This document shows positions 57,501 to 63,869 of a DNA stretch of 64,000 nt, in pieces. Origin of the DNA: Strongylocentrotus droebachiensis (Eukaryota; Echinodermata; Echinoidea; Camarodonta; Strongylocentrotidae); the NCBI GenBank assembly GCA_035222895.1, contig JAVYIG010001813.1:124001-188000 (forward strand), written 5' to 3'. Position numbers and translations under genes: made by a program. Position 1 is the stretch's first letter. Every line of letters starts with the position of its first letter. Under the pieces are notes generated by a model that ran no database searches, was not told the origin of the DNA, and saw only the letters and a program-made list of their open reading frames with translations.

Positions 57501-60500
57501 CAGGAAAAAGTGTCACTACAACATGAAATTAAGGAGCTTGAACGAAAATTTGAAGAATCCGTAGCAAATCATGATAGCCTTGTCAGCGACAACGCAATAC
57601 TTAAGATCGAGAGGGTACGTGAAATAGAAAAGCGAAATAACTTTTGCATGACTTTGATTGCAAAATTCAAACAAACAGACGCTGCTACTATGAAGATGAA
57701 CAAACAAAGAGAGTTAGAGCTAAAAGCGGAACTAAAATCAAAAGATCTCTACATCGAAACAATGGCTAAAAACACACAGAAGACAGAAAAGACGGCAAGA
57801 AGTGAGGTTGAGCGACTACAGACCGAAAATAAGGACGAAAGAGCAAGAGCTGAAAAACAGAAGCTCTCATTGGCAACAGAAATGACGAAAAAACTCGAGT
57901 CCAAGCAACAACACTTAGACGCTATGACAGAAATTGTACAGGAGAAAGAGCGAAACGAGACGACTCTAAGACAGCAAGTTGAAGAGTTAAATAAAATAAG
58001 AGAGGAAGACAGAGCAAGAAGTGAGAGAGAGATGCGCTCTACGGCAACAGAAATAACAAAGAAACTCAAGTCTACACAGCAACGCGTACATGCTTTGACA
58101 AAAATCGTAGGAGAGAAAGAGAAAAACGAGACGACTCTAAAACAGCAAGTTGAAGAGATAAATAAACGAAGCGAGGGAGACAGAGCAAGAAATGAGAAAG
58201 AAAAGGGCTCATTGGCAACAGAAATGACAAAGAAACTCGAGTCTAAGCAACAACGCGTAGACGATTTAATGGAAATCGTAAAAGAGAAAGAGAAAAACGA
58301 GACGACTCTAAGACAGCAAGTTGAAGAGTTAAAGAGAAAAGGAGAGGTAGAAAGAGCAAGAGGTGAAAGCGAGAAGCGCTCTTTGGCAACAGAAATGACG
58401 AAGAAACTCAAGTCTACACAGCAACGCGTACATGCTTTGACAAAAATCGTAGGAGAGAAAGAGAAAAACGAGACGACTCTTAAACAGCAAGTTGAAGAGA
58501 TAAATAAAACAGAGGGAGACAGAGCAAGAAATGAGAAAGAAAAGGGCTCATTGGCAACAGGAATGACAAAGAAACTCGAGTCTAAGCAACAACACGTAGA
58601 TGCTTTGACAGAAACTGTACAGGAGAAAGAGCAAAACGAGACGACTCTAAGACAGCAAGTTGAAGAGTTAAAGAGAAAAGGAGAGGTAGAAAGAGCAAGA
58701 GGTGAAAGCGAGAAGCGCTCTTTGGCAACAGAAATGACGAAGAAACTCAAGTCTACACAGCAACGCGTACATGCTTTGACAAAAATCGTAGGAGAAAAAG
58801 AGAAAAACGAGACGACTCTCAAACAGCAAGTTGAAGAGATAAATAAACGAAGCGAGGGAGACAGAGCAAGAAATGAGAAAGAAAAGGGCTCATTGGCAAC
58901 AGAAATTACAAAGAAACTCGAGTCTAAGCAACAACGCGTAGATGATTTGATGGAAATCGTAGGAGAGAAAGAGCGAAACGAGACGACTCTAAGACAGCAA
59001 GTTGAAGAGTTAAATAAAACAATAGAGGGAGACAGAGCAAGAAGTGAGGAAGAGATGCGCTCAATGACAACAGAAATGACAAAGAAACTCGAGTCTAAGC
59101 AACAACACGTAGACGCTTCATCACAAATCGTAGGAGAGAAAGAACGAAAGGAAATGGTTCTCAGACAGCAAGTTGAAGACCTAAAGAAAGGGATAAAGGA
59201 AGACAGAGCAAGAGGTGAGAAAGAGAAGCTCTTATTGGCAACAGAAATGACAAAGAAACTCAACTCGAAGCAAGAATTCGTAGACACTTTGACAAAAATG
59301 TTAGTGGAGAAACAGCAAAATGAGACGACTCTGAGACAGCAAAATATAGAATTAAAGAAAGAAAGAGATGAAGACAGAGCAAGAGGTGAGGAAGAGATGC
59401 GCTCAATGACAACAGAAATGACAAAGAAACTCGAGTCTAAGCAACAACACGTAGACGCTTCATCAAAAATCGTAGGAGAGAAAGAGCGAAACGAGATGAC
59501 ACTCAGACAGCACGTTGAAGAGTTAAAGAAAGGAAGAAAGGAAGACAGAGCAAGAGGTGAGAAAGACCAGCTCTCATTGGCAACAGAAATGACGAGGAAA
59601 CTCAAGTCGAAGCAAGAATTCATAGACACTTTGACAGAAATCTTAGTGGAGACACAGCGAAATTATACGACACTGAGACACCAAGTTGAAGAGTTAAAGA
59701 AAGGAAGAGAGAGAGACGGAGCGCAATTTGAGAAGGACAAACGGCCAACAGAGTTAAGCTTGATGAAGGAACAGGACGAACTTGAGCGTGAGACTTGTCA
59801 GCTGAGAACTAAAATTCAATTAGAAAGTGAACAAAGATTAGCAGAGCAGAAGAAGAAAGCAGAGACAGCTCGATGTATTTCGAATCATTCGGCGTCCTTT
59901 GGAAGACAAGCTGTGGGTGGTAAGACTTTATTTTCCAATATTATTTTTCTTTTCAACTCACTTATTATTTTACGTCTTGCGATATAACTCCCAACCCATT
60001 ATGGGCTAATTAGAAGGAAACAAATACTTATCATGTGAAGCTTTCCAAGTCCAATATGGTCTTTATAGCTTCCTTATCCCATTTATGCTACTTTGGAAAT
60101 CGAATATTCAGCTTATCACAGCCCAAATTGGTGTCAAATTCAAATGGAATTTTTTATTTTATTTGTTCTTGTTGTTAAAAAAGATTGCATTCAATTACAT
60201 TAACCAGGGAAACTCGAGCAACGTAATATATGTGCATCATTTACACTTGAGACGTATGAAATTAAGACAAGTACAGATACACTGTAGAGATACAGTGAAC
60301 GATAAAGATCATTAAAAATGTTGTTCTCCTATATTTATGTTCTTCATTCAAACGGATTTCATTCCTTCATGCCAGGGTCGTCATCTGAAGATAATTTAAC
60401 CGGATTACTGGAACGGAGTGATACATTACAAGCAGAGTGAGATACAATAACTTTACTCTTTACAAGGCAGTAAACTGTTTTTGTTTTTGTAGAGACATCA

Positions 60501-62773
60501 TTACTAGGGGATGTAGTGCTGCTTATAACATTGTGCGTGTGACACGAGTGGTGCTAGACGGTCATTGACGGTTTTACATACACCTATATTCTATAAATAT
60601 ATAGAGTCATTTTGTGGAACATTTAACTTTTTTTCATATTCACTTTGATATCATGATACAAAATAATTTCTTACACGACTACGGGGAATTTTTGAAGATT
60701 ATTGCAGGTGCCGTATACTCGGCCTGATTGGGGTGTGCAGGTGGACCACTAGACCGGGATTTCCCCCTACTCTTATATGAATAGTGCAGTGGGTTCTTAG
60801 CGTGCACGGGTGGTGACTCTCCTGTGCACGGAGCCTCCATTTAACGTCCTATCTGAGGGACAGAGTGTTTTCCACTTAACATAGCCTGCATCTATGAAAC
60901 AAGGGGAGGGGCACGTTGACACACAACGCAGGCTTCAGTCATCCGCCTGGGTGGGGGTCGAACCTGGGATATTTGGTTCGACAGGCAGACGCTTAACCGA
61001 CTGAGCCAACTCGCCTCCCTTAAGTTCAAGTGTGAACAAGATTAAAATTGAAAACAAACAAATAATTTGTTTCGTACCTGAATTTTTTTTTTTTTAATTT
61101 AAGCACGTTGACTATTTTTTTTTGCTGAAAGTATCTAAATACAAATTTGGAAGAAAGAAAAGAAAGAAAAAACAAGTTGGAACTATATATGCATGTGAAG
61201 TAAGTGCTTGATTCGTTTTGTTCATGAGATGGTCATCTTAAATTAATTTATATCAACAAACTATTGAAATTTTTAACACTCTTATAATAATTATAAATAT
61301 TTGGATAGCAAATATTTTATTCGTTGCTGCTATAAATGAATATAGACATGCGGAGTGTTTAATATTGTCAGGTAAAGCATTCCAAATATCCGGACAATGG
61401 TGTATTATCGATTTACAGGCCATAATAATGTTTGGGTTACTTAAATGAAGGTCAAATAAGTGTCGTGTAGGATAAGAAAGTATATTCCGATTGTACACAC
61501 AAATATTTTGAAATGCTAAAGGAATAGTTTTTATCCAAAATGTATACACAAAGATTGCAGTTTGAAACATGTGAATATTACCAATTTATAATGTTTTTAG
61601 TTCATACGAAGTTGGATCAGTTTGGGGTAAATAATGTTAATGTGTACAAATACGGAGTGCTTTCTTTTGGAGACGGTATATTAACAAAACGTTCATCTTA
61701 TTACTATCACCCCACACAGCGTTACAATAAGATATGTATGACAAAGTAAAAGAGAGTACGGTCTCCTTTTCTGTGTAAGCTTGTTTTATCCTTCTTTGTT
61801 GGTCAGCTAACTGATGATTATAATTACCTTTTAGTGAGCAAACCCATATACTTACGCTCGCTGGCTTCCCCTACTGATTGGTTTTGTTTATACCGTGTTC
61901 CATCCTAGAGAGGAGCCCCCAGATGATGAGTTTGCAGACATCTTAAAGCAGATAGCTATCGATCTTTACGATGAAGACAAGATCGACAGCCTTGCTGGTC
62001 AGCTGGGAATCCTAAAGGGTGATATACAAAGAGCGCTCTTGACCAATGTGAAGACCAATCGTGTTACCAGTGATGGAACTCGTCATATGCTGGAACAATG
62101 GAGAATCGGTGTGTCCAGGGAAGATGAACGGTTGAAGCTAGAGAAGGCACTGCGAGCTGCCAAGTTGGTCAACCTTGCAGACCGGTATTTCACCAAAGGT
62201 AATGTATGTTTGCATTAAGAAGAATGAGATTCCGGTTATACAGACCACCATTGAATATTTCAGCTGCACGTTATTTGCTGTTATATTTTCTGGACAATAC
62301 GGTTCACGTGCATGATTTGTTTAGAGTCAGATCTATAGTATTTTCTAAGGCAAGTCCATTTCCCACATTCAAACTATTGATAGAAAAATTAAGGTAACGT
62401 AATGCAGATAAAATAACATAGGTACTCCTTTCATACAGGAGACATAACTTCCAAGAACCAGGAGGACTTGACGGATGGAAGTAGGAGGCCACATCCTGAC
62501 CAATCACCGGAGAGCAGTACAGAGATTGTGGAGGCTTCTGAAAAGTGTCTTGAACACGTGTCCTCTGATGGTGTTCCTCCTGTTAATAATATGACCAGTG
62601 TCAGTACCATTCGACCTGAAGAACAATCGTCCAGCCATGAAATGCAAGACCTACCTGAAGACATGTCTGAGATAGCCCCTCTGGTATCTTCTGGCATGGT
62701 CGGCCAAAACAAGCGTACCGCAGTTGACGAAATACGTCGGAATCCAAAACAAAGTAAATCCAGTAATAATTGA
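31144..62773 (+). CDS. Gene B: coiled-coil repeat Death-domain protein (7 exons, 1279 aa)
   Basis: Spliced model: 31144-31444, 32923-32986, 51990-52045, 57187-59919, 60376-60436, 61909-62198, 62439-62773. All junctions are GT-AG, phases agree (1,2,1,1,2,1), and the lengths sum to 3840 nt with a TGA end, an internal check on the model. Domains: conserved N-terminal domain 1-100; alpha/beta stretch about 100-215; coiled-coil rod about 215-1010, including 11 tandem 57-residue repeats (about 369-995); linker; Death domain about 1072-1168; Ser/Glu-rich tail to 1279. No signal peptide or membrane segment is visible, so it is probably cytoplasmic. Role inferred: an oligomerising Death-domain adaptor or sensor, probably in immunity or apoptosis. 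Paralog of gene A, in tandem, same strand. Confidence 0.8.
31600..31925. mobile_element. MITE-like repeat ending GCGTACGCCCCTG
   Basis: Shares GGTCTCGAAATTTGAAAATTTG and the poly-G-bearing end with 40055-40198. The right end reads CTGCGTACGCCCCTG, which inverted (CAGGGGCGTACGCAG) resembles the left end CAGTGGCGTACGCAGG of the 40055 copy. The left boundary here is not resolved. Confidence 0.5.
32923..32986 (+). CDS. Gene B exon 2
   Basis: 64 nt, acceptor CTTAACAG|GT, donor TTCA|GTGAG. Phase 1 to 2. Encodes (G)[20 protein letters not shown](Q/H). Three residues longer than gene A exon 2, otherwise collinear. The [12 protein letters not shown] junction with exon 3 looks like a beta strand followed by a loop. 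Confidence 0.75.
33610..33890. other. Intron block conserved between paralogs (B copy)
   Basis: Counterpart of 10170-10435. A minus-strand frame reading [20 protein letters not shown] here parallels YTPVFLDAIVNNRLIKHLNE in gene A. Confidence 0.55.
34297..35410 (-). pseudogene. LINE fragment related to the 11858 ORF2, broken
   Basis: Minus-strand pieces in several frames give [41 protein letters not shown] (catalytic box FADD), [39 protein letters not shown] and [11 protein letters not shown]. Order and motifs are those of the intact element at 11858-14860, but with frame breaks near 34790, 34980 and 35215. It is 5' truncated near 35410. Dead copy in intron 2 of gene B. Confidence 0.8.
35560..35850 (+). 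repeat. Direct repeat of about 300 bp, copy 1
   Basis: Similar to 36700-37000 (GTAGTCTCTA-CAT; TCAAGGTCACTA-ATTCTTCG; CATCCAGGC-CCATTTT--CCGTTTC). Copies are about 1.15 kb apart. The stretch between (35850-36700) has no gene. Possibly ends of one mobile element, not proven. Confidence 0.5.
36700..37000 (+). repeat. Direct repeat of about 300 bp, copy 2
   Basis: Partner of 35560-35850, same orientation. Confidence 0.5.
37070..38195 (+). pseudogene. CR1/L2-like LINE remnant
   Basis: Plus-strand pieces: [30 protein letters not shown], then in another frame [14 protein letters not shown], and [43 protein letters not shown] and GPTIWNSL. This is the order of a CR1/L2-type ORF2 C-terminal half. 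The 3' end carries AAGCGCTTCGAGCATG and GGCGCTATATAAATATCATT, typical of L2-like 3' tails. Frame breaks and an internal poly-G/poly-C insertion at 37365-37455 show it is dead. Confidence 0.75.
37365..37455. mobile_element. Short poly-G/poly-C insertion in LINE
   Basis: Begins with a G run, ends CCCCCTTTGCGTACGCGCCTG, like the ends of the repeats at 31925 and 40055. It interrupts the RT coding region of the LINE remnant. Confidence 0.45.
38479..38639. repeat. Long hairpin, about 75-bp arms
   Basis: Left arm 38479-38555 (CAAATATTAA----ACAAACTATCATCGCC----TCTTCCC) pairs with 38566-38639, with a 10-base loop TCGCCGGCTC. The inner 45 bp are almost perfect. Confidence 0.85.
38738..38945 (+). repeat. 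84-bp tandem repeat, about 2.5 copies
   Basis: AAATATTATTG starts at 38738, 38822 and 38906, exactly 84 bp apart, each followed by GAAAAGTCAATGG or close variants. Confidence 0.8.
39162..40773 (+). pseudogene. Crypton-type tyrosine recombinase (DUF3504/KIAA1958-like), broken
   Basis: The plus-strand frames together match DUF3504 proteins derived from Crypton transposons, which integrate with a tyrosine recombinase. Pieces: [112 protein letters not shown]; then, after an inserted repeat (40055-40198), [20 protein letters not shown] and SYTGH (catalytic His/Tyr region), and a final [17 protein letters not shown] at 40773. Frameshifts occur near 39315, 39670 and 39800, an in-frame TAA at 40570, and the insertion removes the region expected to hold the second catalytic Arg. 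It is a dead copy. Confidence 0.75.
40055..40198 (+). mobile_element. Repeat insertion inside the Crypton remnant
   Basis: From CAGTGGCGTACGCAGGATTT to a poly-G stretch; it shares GGTCTCGAAATTTGAAAATTTG with 31720-31742. It separates KKYTNH from the downstream [10 protein letters not shown] of the recombinase, which would otherwise be nearly adjacent. Confidence 0.65.
40966..40985. repeat. (CA)n microsatellite
   Basis: ACACACACACAC run of about 20 bases. Confidence 0.7.
41043..41118. repeat. Hairpin, about 31-bp arms
   Basis: AGTAATATTGACTGCC----GGGCAATACGA pairs with TCGTATTGTCC----GGCAGTCAATATTACT; the loop is about 11 bases and the left arm has a 3-base bulge. Confidence 0.85.
41201..41223. 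repeat. (GA)n microsatellite
   Basis: GAGAGA run followed by a G-rich stretch. Confidence 0.7.
41534..43486 (+). repeat. 1.95-kb tandem duplication, unit 1
   Basis: Nearly identical to 43487-46296 once the MITE at 44753-45600 is removed. It contains a short 15-bp minisatellite element (41898-42045), a poly-G tract (42226-42247), a GA microsatellite (42394-42418), and two diverged copies of an about 105-bp GTAACAAAAGAAAAAGGTCG unit (43290-43450). No host gene is recognised in it. Confidence 0.9.
41898..42045 (+). repeat. 15-bp minisatellite element, short copy
   Basis: Same left edge (GTAACCCGACACATGCTCC) and CTCCGCCGACAATTG units as 19628-20180 but only about nine units. Confidence 0.8.
43851..43998 (+). 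repeat. 15-bp minisatellite element, short copy (duplicate)
   Basis: Copy of 41898-42045 carried by the tandem duplication. Confidence 0.85.
44753..45600. mobile_element. Harbinger-like MITE (848 bp, TAA target duplication)
   Basis: TIRs: left GGCCCAAAAAAAAAAATCAT then TTGGTTGTCCTCGA, right TCGAGGACAACCAA then ACAATTTTTTTTTTTTGGCC. TAA flanks both sides (44750-44752 and 45601-45603). The uninterrupted site is present in unit 1 at 42797-42803 (AATAACAGG). A 3-bp TAA duplication and GGCC-starting TIRs fit PIF/Harbinger. The arms are long, with poly-T and poly-A; no transposase ORF. Confidence 0.85.
46324..46415. mobile_element. Partial copy of the 51537 hairpin element
   Basis: Shares CACTATGAA-ATGAC, GCGGACAAAATATACAGTTC and GTGTCACATGCATATTCACC with 51537-51660 but lacks the second arm. 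Confidence 0.65.
46425..46810. repeat. Poly-G-linked MITE ends and third copy of a 105-bp unit
   Basis: Contains GGCGGATCCAGGGGG at 46431 and GGCTGGATCCGCCCC at 46662 (inverted, about 240 bp apart, related to 7675-8073), then GTAACAAAGAACAAGATCTG at 46742 related to the units at 43290-43450. Confidence 0.5.
46940..47655. other. Diverged satellite-like sequence
   Basis: Contains repeated CACGTGAA/TTACGT and AACGTGATTATCCCTACCTT, similar to AACGTGATTATTACCATCAA at 50625, so it is probably a diverged flank of the 135-bp satellite. No gene. Confidence 0.35.
47680..47850. repeat. CCAGTTGA/CAACTGGT repeats, left block
   Basis: Recurring CCAGTT and AACTGG motifs (for example CCAGTTGATAAACCAGTTAA). 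Similar motifs recur at 49685-49845 on the other side of the TIR element. Confidence 0.6.
48160..49676. mobile_element. 1.5-kb TIR element TATGTGACCCGGCACCACAA
   Basis: TIRs of about 39 bp with one mismatch (TATGTGACCCGG----AAAAAGTCGCAA) at both ends, inverted; TA or no target duplication resolvable. No transposase frame in the interior, so it is non-autonomous. It lies between two CAACTGG-repeat blocks. Confidence 0.8.
49685..49845. repeat. About 45-bp CAACTGG repeats, right block
   Basis: Units such as CAACTGGAAATATGCCAACA and CAACTGGTAAAAATAGAAAT, about four diverged copies. Confidence 0.65.
49850..50770. repeat. 135-bp satellite, about 6-7 copies
   Basis: The landmark AAGACAC lies at 49876, 50012, 50147, 50280, 50415, 50548 and (degenerate) 50684, spacing 133-136 bp. 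Each unit has the self-complementary AGGTGTTTTAAGACACCT. Two subtypes are visible: CACGAGATCATCACCGCGGA and CTACGTGATCATCACCAAGA. Confidence 0.85.
50985..51150. other. Intron 2 block conserved between paralogs (B copy)
   Basis: Matches 18430-18600 (GTGCT-AT-GAGGGGGTCA-AATCGA-TATTA; GATAATTGCAT-CTGAAGT). Continues after the MITE at 51768. Confidence 0.6.
51155..51767. mobile_element. TTAA-flanked MITE (613 bp)
   Basis: TIR AGGTAAAGACCAGTAT at left, inverted at ATAACTGGTCTTTATCT on the right. TTAA at 51151-51154 and 51768-51771. The paralogous intron of gene A has a single TTAA (18602-18605) with matching flanks CCCC and TCATG. TTAA target preference is shared by Kolobok and piggyBac elements. 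It contains the hairpin at 51537-51750 at its right end. No ORF for a transposase. Confidence 0.8.
51537..51750. repeat. Near-perfect hairpin, 90-bp arms, 34-base loop
   Basis: 51537-51626 (CACTATGAACATGACTGACA to TATTATGTAAAA) is the reverse complement of 51661-51750 with a single mismatch. Loop 51627-51660. Any transcript would fold into 90 bp of double-stranded RNA. Confidence 0.95.
51990..52045 (+). CDS. Gene B exon 3
   Basis: 56 nt, acceptor TATCTTCAG|C, donor TACAG|GTGAG. Phase 2 to 1. Encodes (H)[18 protein letters not shown](G). Equivalent to gene A exon 3; predicted as a short helix following the exon 2 strand. Confidence 0.75.
52119..53540. mobile_element. Foldback element, full copy
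   Basis: The left arm 52119-52550 is complemented by about 53320-53540 (for example GTACGTC-CCGCCC--ACAAAT; AATGCAATAAAT----AATTCATTGCATTTT; ATTAGTGCCCTTTTGTGAGG). The outer end of the right arm is missing. The middle (about 770 bp) has a short plus-strand frame at 52625-52882 with no recognisable domain. Same family as the arms around the LINE at 11-16 kb. Confidence 0.7.
53581..53912. mobile_element. Palindromic MITE, 69-bp inverted arms
   Basis: 53581-53649 (GTGCGTAGGTAA-CGCCAGCA to CGGACGTACCTG) is inverted at 53844-53912 with about two mismatches; the centre is about 195 bp and contains CCGCGGAC motifs. Confidence 0.85.
53913..54310. other. Intron 3 of gene B, unassigned
   Basis: AT-rich; nothing recognised. 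Confidence 0.4.
54313..54645. repeat. Inverted GGACAACTACCCCC minisatellite
   Basis: 54313-54520 carries about 14-18-bp GGACAACTACCCCC-like units on the plus strand; 54535-54645 carries the same unit inverted (GGGGGTAGTTGTCC). The array folds back on itself. Confidence 0.85.
54780..55240. other. Intron 3 block conserved between paralogs (B copy)
   Basis: Counterpart of 21850-22200 of gene A. The block is followed in both genes by TTGTAGGGGA-ACA----GCCGAG. Confidence 0.6.
55352..55710 (+). repeat. 16-bp GAGGACAATTACCCCC minisatellite
   Basis: About 20 units of GGACAATTACCCCCCGA with variants. Repeats of the same unit as 54313-54645. The Pro/Thr-rich frames (PPRTITP) are compositional. Confidence 0.85.
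55740..57186. other. Intron 3 of gene B, end part
   Basis: AT-rich with a short (TA)n run at 56312-56328 and a duplicated CAATTGCCAGAAGACGCATG at 56002 and 56038 (about 40-bp tandem). No gene recognised. Ends at the exon 4 acceptor GGATAG. Confidence 0.45.
57187..59919 (+). CDS. Gene B exon 4: alpha/beta segment and long coiled-coil rod
   Basis: 2733 nt, acceptor GCTTGGATAG|GT, donor GGGTG|GTAAGA. Both ends phase 1. Begins [20 protein letters not shown] then [14 protein letters not shown] (strand-helix-strand pattern), followed by [17 protein letters not shown]. From about residue 215 the sequence is Lys/Glu/Gln/Arg-rich coiled coil. Between 57870 and 59750 lie 11 tandem repeats of 57 codons (171 bp; one unit is 168), each starting [13 protein letters not shown] and including [16 protein letters not shown]. 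57 residues is eight heptads plus one, so each repeat needs one skip residue. Expected to form a parallel coiled-coil rod. Confidence 0.85.
57870..59750 (+). repeat. 11 x 171-bp coding repeat (57 aa) with 342-bp higher-order units
   Basis: Unit starts (GGCAAC or GACAAC) at 57872, 58043, 58214, 58385, 58553, 58724, 58895, 59066, 59237, 59408 and 59579. Units 2, 4 and 6 share [20 protein letters not shown]; units 3 and 5 share [20 protein letters not shown]; units 8 and 10 share [15 protein letters not shown]. So dimers have been duplicated as blocks, keeping the reading frame. Confidence 0.9.
60376..60436 (+). CDS. Gene B exon 5: linker
   Basis: 61 nt, acceptor CATGCCAG|GG, donor CAGA|GTGAG. 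Phase 1 to 2. Encodes (G)[19 protein letters not shown](E). Four residues shorter than gene A exon 5. Confidence 0.75.
60700..61018 (-). mobile_element. tRNA-derived SINE (second family)
   Basis: On the minus strand the head reads GGAGGCGAGTTGGCTCAGTC then GGTTAAGCG (A-box region) and AGGTTCGACCCCC (B box), followed by an about 220-bp body with GTCCCTCAGATAGGACGTTA. Differs from the SINE at 18974. Located in intron 5 of gene B. Confidence 0.8.
61253..61760 (-). pseudogene. LINE 3' fragment
   Basis: The minus-strand frame 61570-61253 has [20 protein letters not shown] and [17 protein letters not shown], the C-terminus of CR1/jockey-like ORF2. Upstream pieces to about 61760 ([13 protein letters not shown] in another frame) probably continue it with frame breaks. 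Confidence 0.65.
61909..62198 (+). CDS. Gene B exon 6: Death domain
   Basis: 290 nt, same length and phases (2 to 1) as gene A exon 6. Acceptor CATCCTAG|A, donor CAAAG|GTAATG. Encodes [57 protein letters not shown], and [16 protein letters not shown]: the six-helix Death fold with the conserved Trp. Variation from gene A concentrates in the exposed helix 3-4 region ([15 protein letters not shown] against TNMIYEQVTSRGTHL). Confidence 0.85.
62439..62773 (+). CDS. Gene B exon 7: C-terminal tail and stop
   Basis: Acceptor TTTCATACAG|GA, phase 1. Encodes about 111 residues: [20 protein letters not shown], a Ser/Glu/Pro-rich middle, and a basic end [20 protein letters not shown] followed by TGA at 62771-62773. 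Probably disordered; the basic end could be a nuclear-localisation-like patch, but this is weak. It corresponds only loosely to gene A exons 7-8 (SKNQ-D). Confidence 0.7.
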
Positions 62774-63380
62774 TATTATTTATCTACTGCCTGGATGTTT
62801 GAAAACGGTCATAGACATAACCTTCACAATGTTTAACAAAATCGTATTGTACATCTTGTAATGTTTAAACAAAACGCACATTTAATTCAACAATGAGAAT
62901 TTTTGAAATATTACAAAAATGGCATGCAGGGTGTCATCTTTGTTTAAATAGTAGATATGAATTTCCTTTTTGGCAAAAAATCATGATACAGAAATTCAAT
63001 CTATTCTAGTAATTATTTCAAAATTCACTTATTAAAACCGGAGCAACTTTAATTAAATGCATCGTTTAACAATGTTGAATCTGTACTTGTATTCGATATC
63101 ATATGATATTGATCTTTTATTCACCTAGTTTCCCGGTGTCTTTTAGAAATATTATTAAAAATTAGTTCTCTTTTTCATGACATTATGAATCAAGATTTTT
63201 GTCCGCTAAGTATAACATGTTTTTGTCTAATGTAACGATACGGTGGTAAGCATTCAAAATAGTGTCATTCCAAATTTTGTAGTCGATTAAATATAAACAA
63301 CATGGAATTTTGGCGATTAGGCCACATTGACAGTCTTTGATTGAACGGGAACACTAGACAGAGGCACTTTAAGTCGTGTT
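62774..63380. other. 3' flank of gene B, unassigned
   Basis: AT-rich, no canonical AATAAA close to the stop that I can assign with confidence. No gene recognised. Confidence 0.4.
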
Positions 63381-63509
63381 GGTGCAATGCATATTTATTT
63401 GGTACCGTCAAGGATGTATGGTCTCCGCCCTTGTATTGTATGTTCCGAAAGTTCGTTTAACCTGACAACGTTATACAACGCGAAGTCCAGATTAAACGGC
63501 ACGAACCCC

Positions 63510-63713
63510 ATATTTTTCATATTGAACTGTATATCCATCCAGGAGGACTTAACTTCACTTAACCACAAAATTCTGATGAAATTGGCGACCCATCCAAAGG
63601 TGGAAGCGGCTTGGTCGATTGATGGAAGAGTCATGGCTGCCCTCAAGACCAACGAAGAGGGGGTTCAAGTCAAAAAACTTTTCTCATCTTTGCAGCAAGC
63701 TGCGACTTTGTAA
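63510..63713 (+). pseudogene. LINE ORF1 C-terminal fragment
   Basis: Reads SIQEDLTSLNHKILMKLATH, VEAAWSIDGRVMAALKTNEE and a TAA-type end near 63713. It is homologous to SIQEDLTKENARLLKATRDS, VKAAWTRDGRVIAL of the ORF1 at 15256-15765. Plus strand; an ORF2 would be expected beyond the window's right edge. Confidence 0.7.
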
Positions 63714-63817
63714 CTCTTTATTTTTCTTTTTACTTCCAAGTGCCTCTCCTAGAGGTTTGCATTTTTACCCGTGCGTTATCTAACGTTCTTTACACCTTTC
63801 GTTTTCCCTCTTACATT

Positions 63818-63868
<51 letters not shown>

Positions 63869-63869
63869 T
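63818..63869. repeat. (AT)n microsatellite
   Basis: About 50 bases of ATATAT with one GT interruption, inside the presumed inter-ORF region of the LINE. Confidence 0.85.

Noticed and set aside
57749..59629. 626-aa minus-strand open frame
   Set aside because: It is the antisense of the Lys/Glu-rich 171-bp repeats; GAA/AAG codons read as TTC/CTT on the other strand, so stops are rare. The sense frame has splice sites and a paralog. The same applies to 23746-24294.
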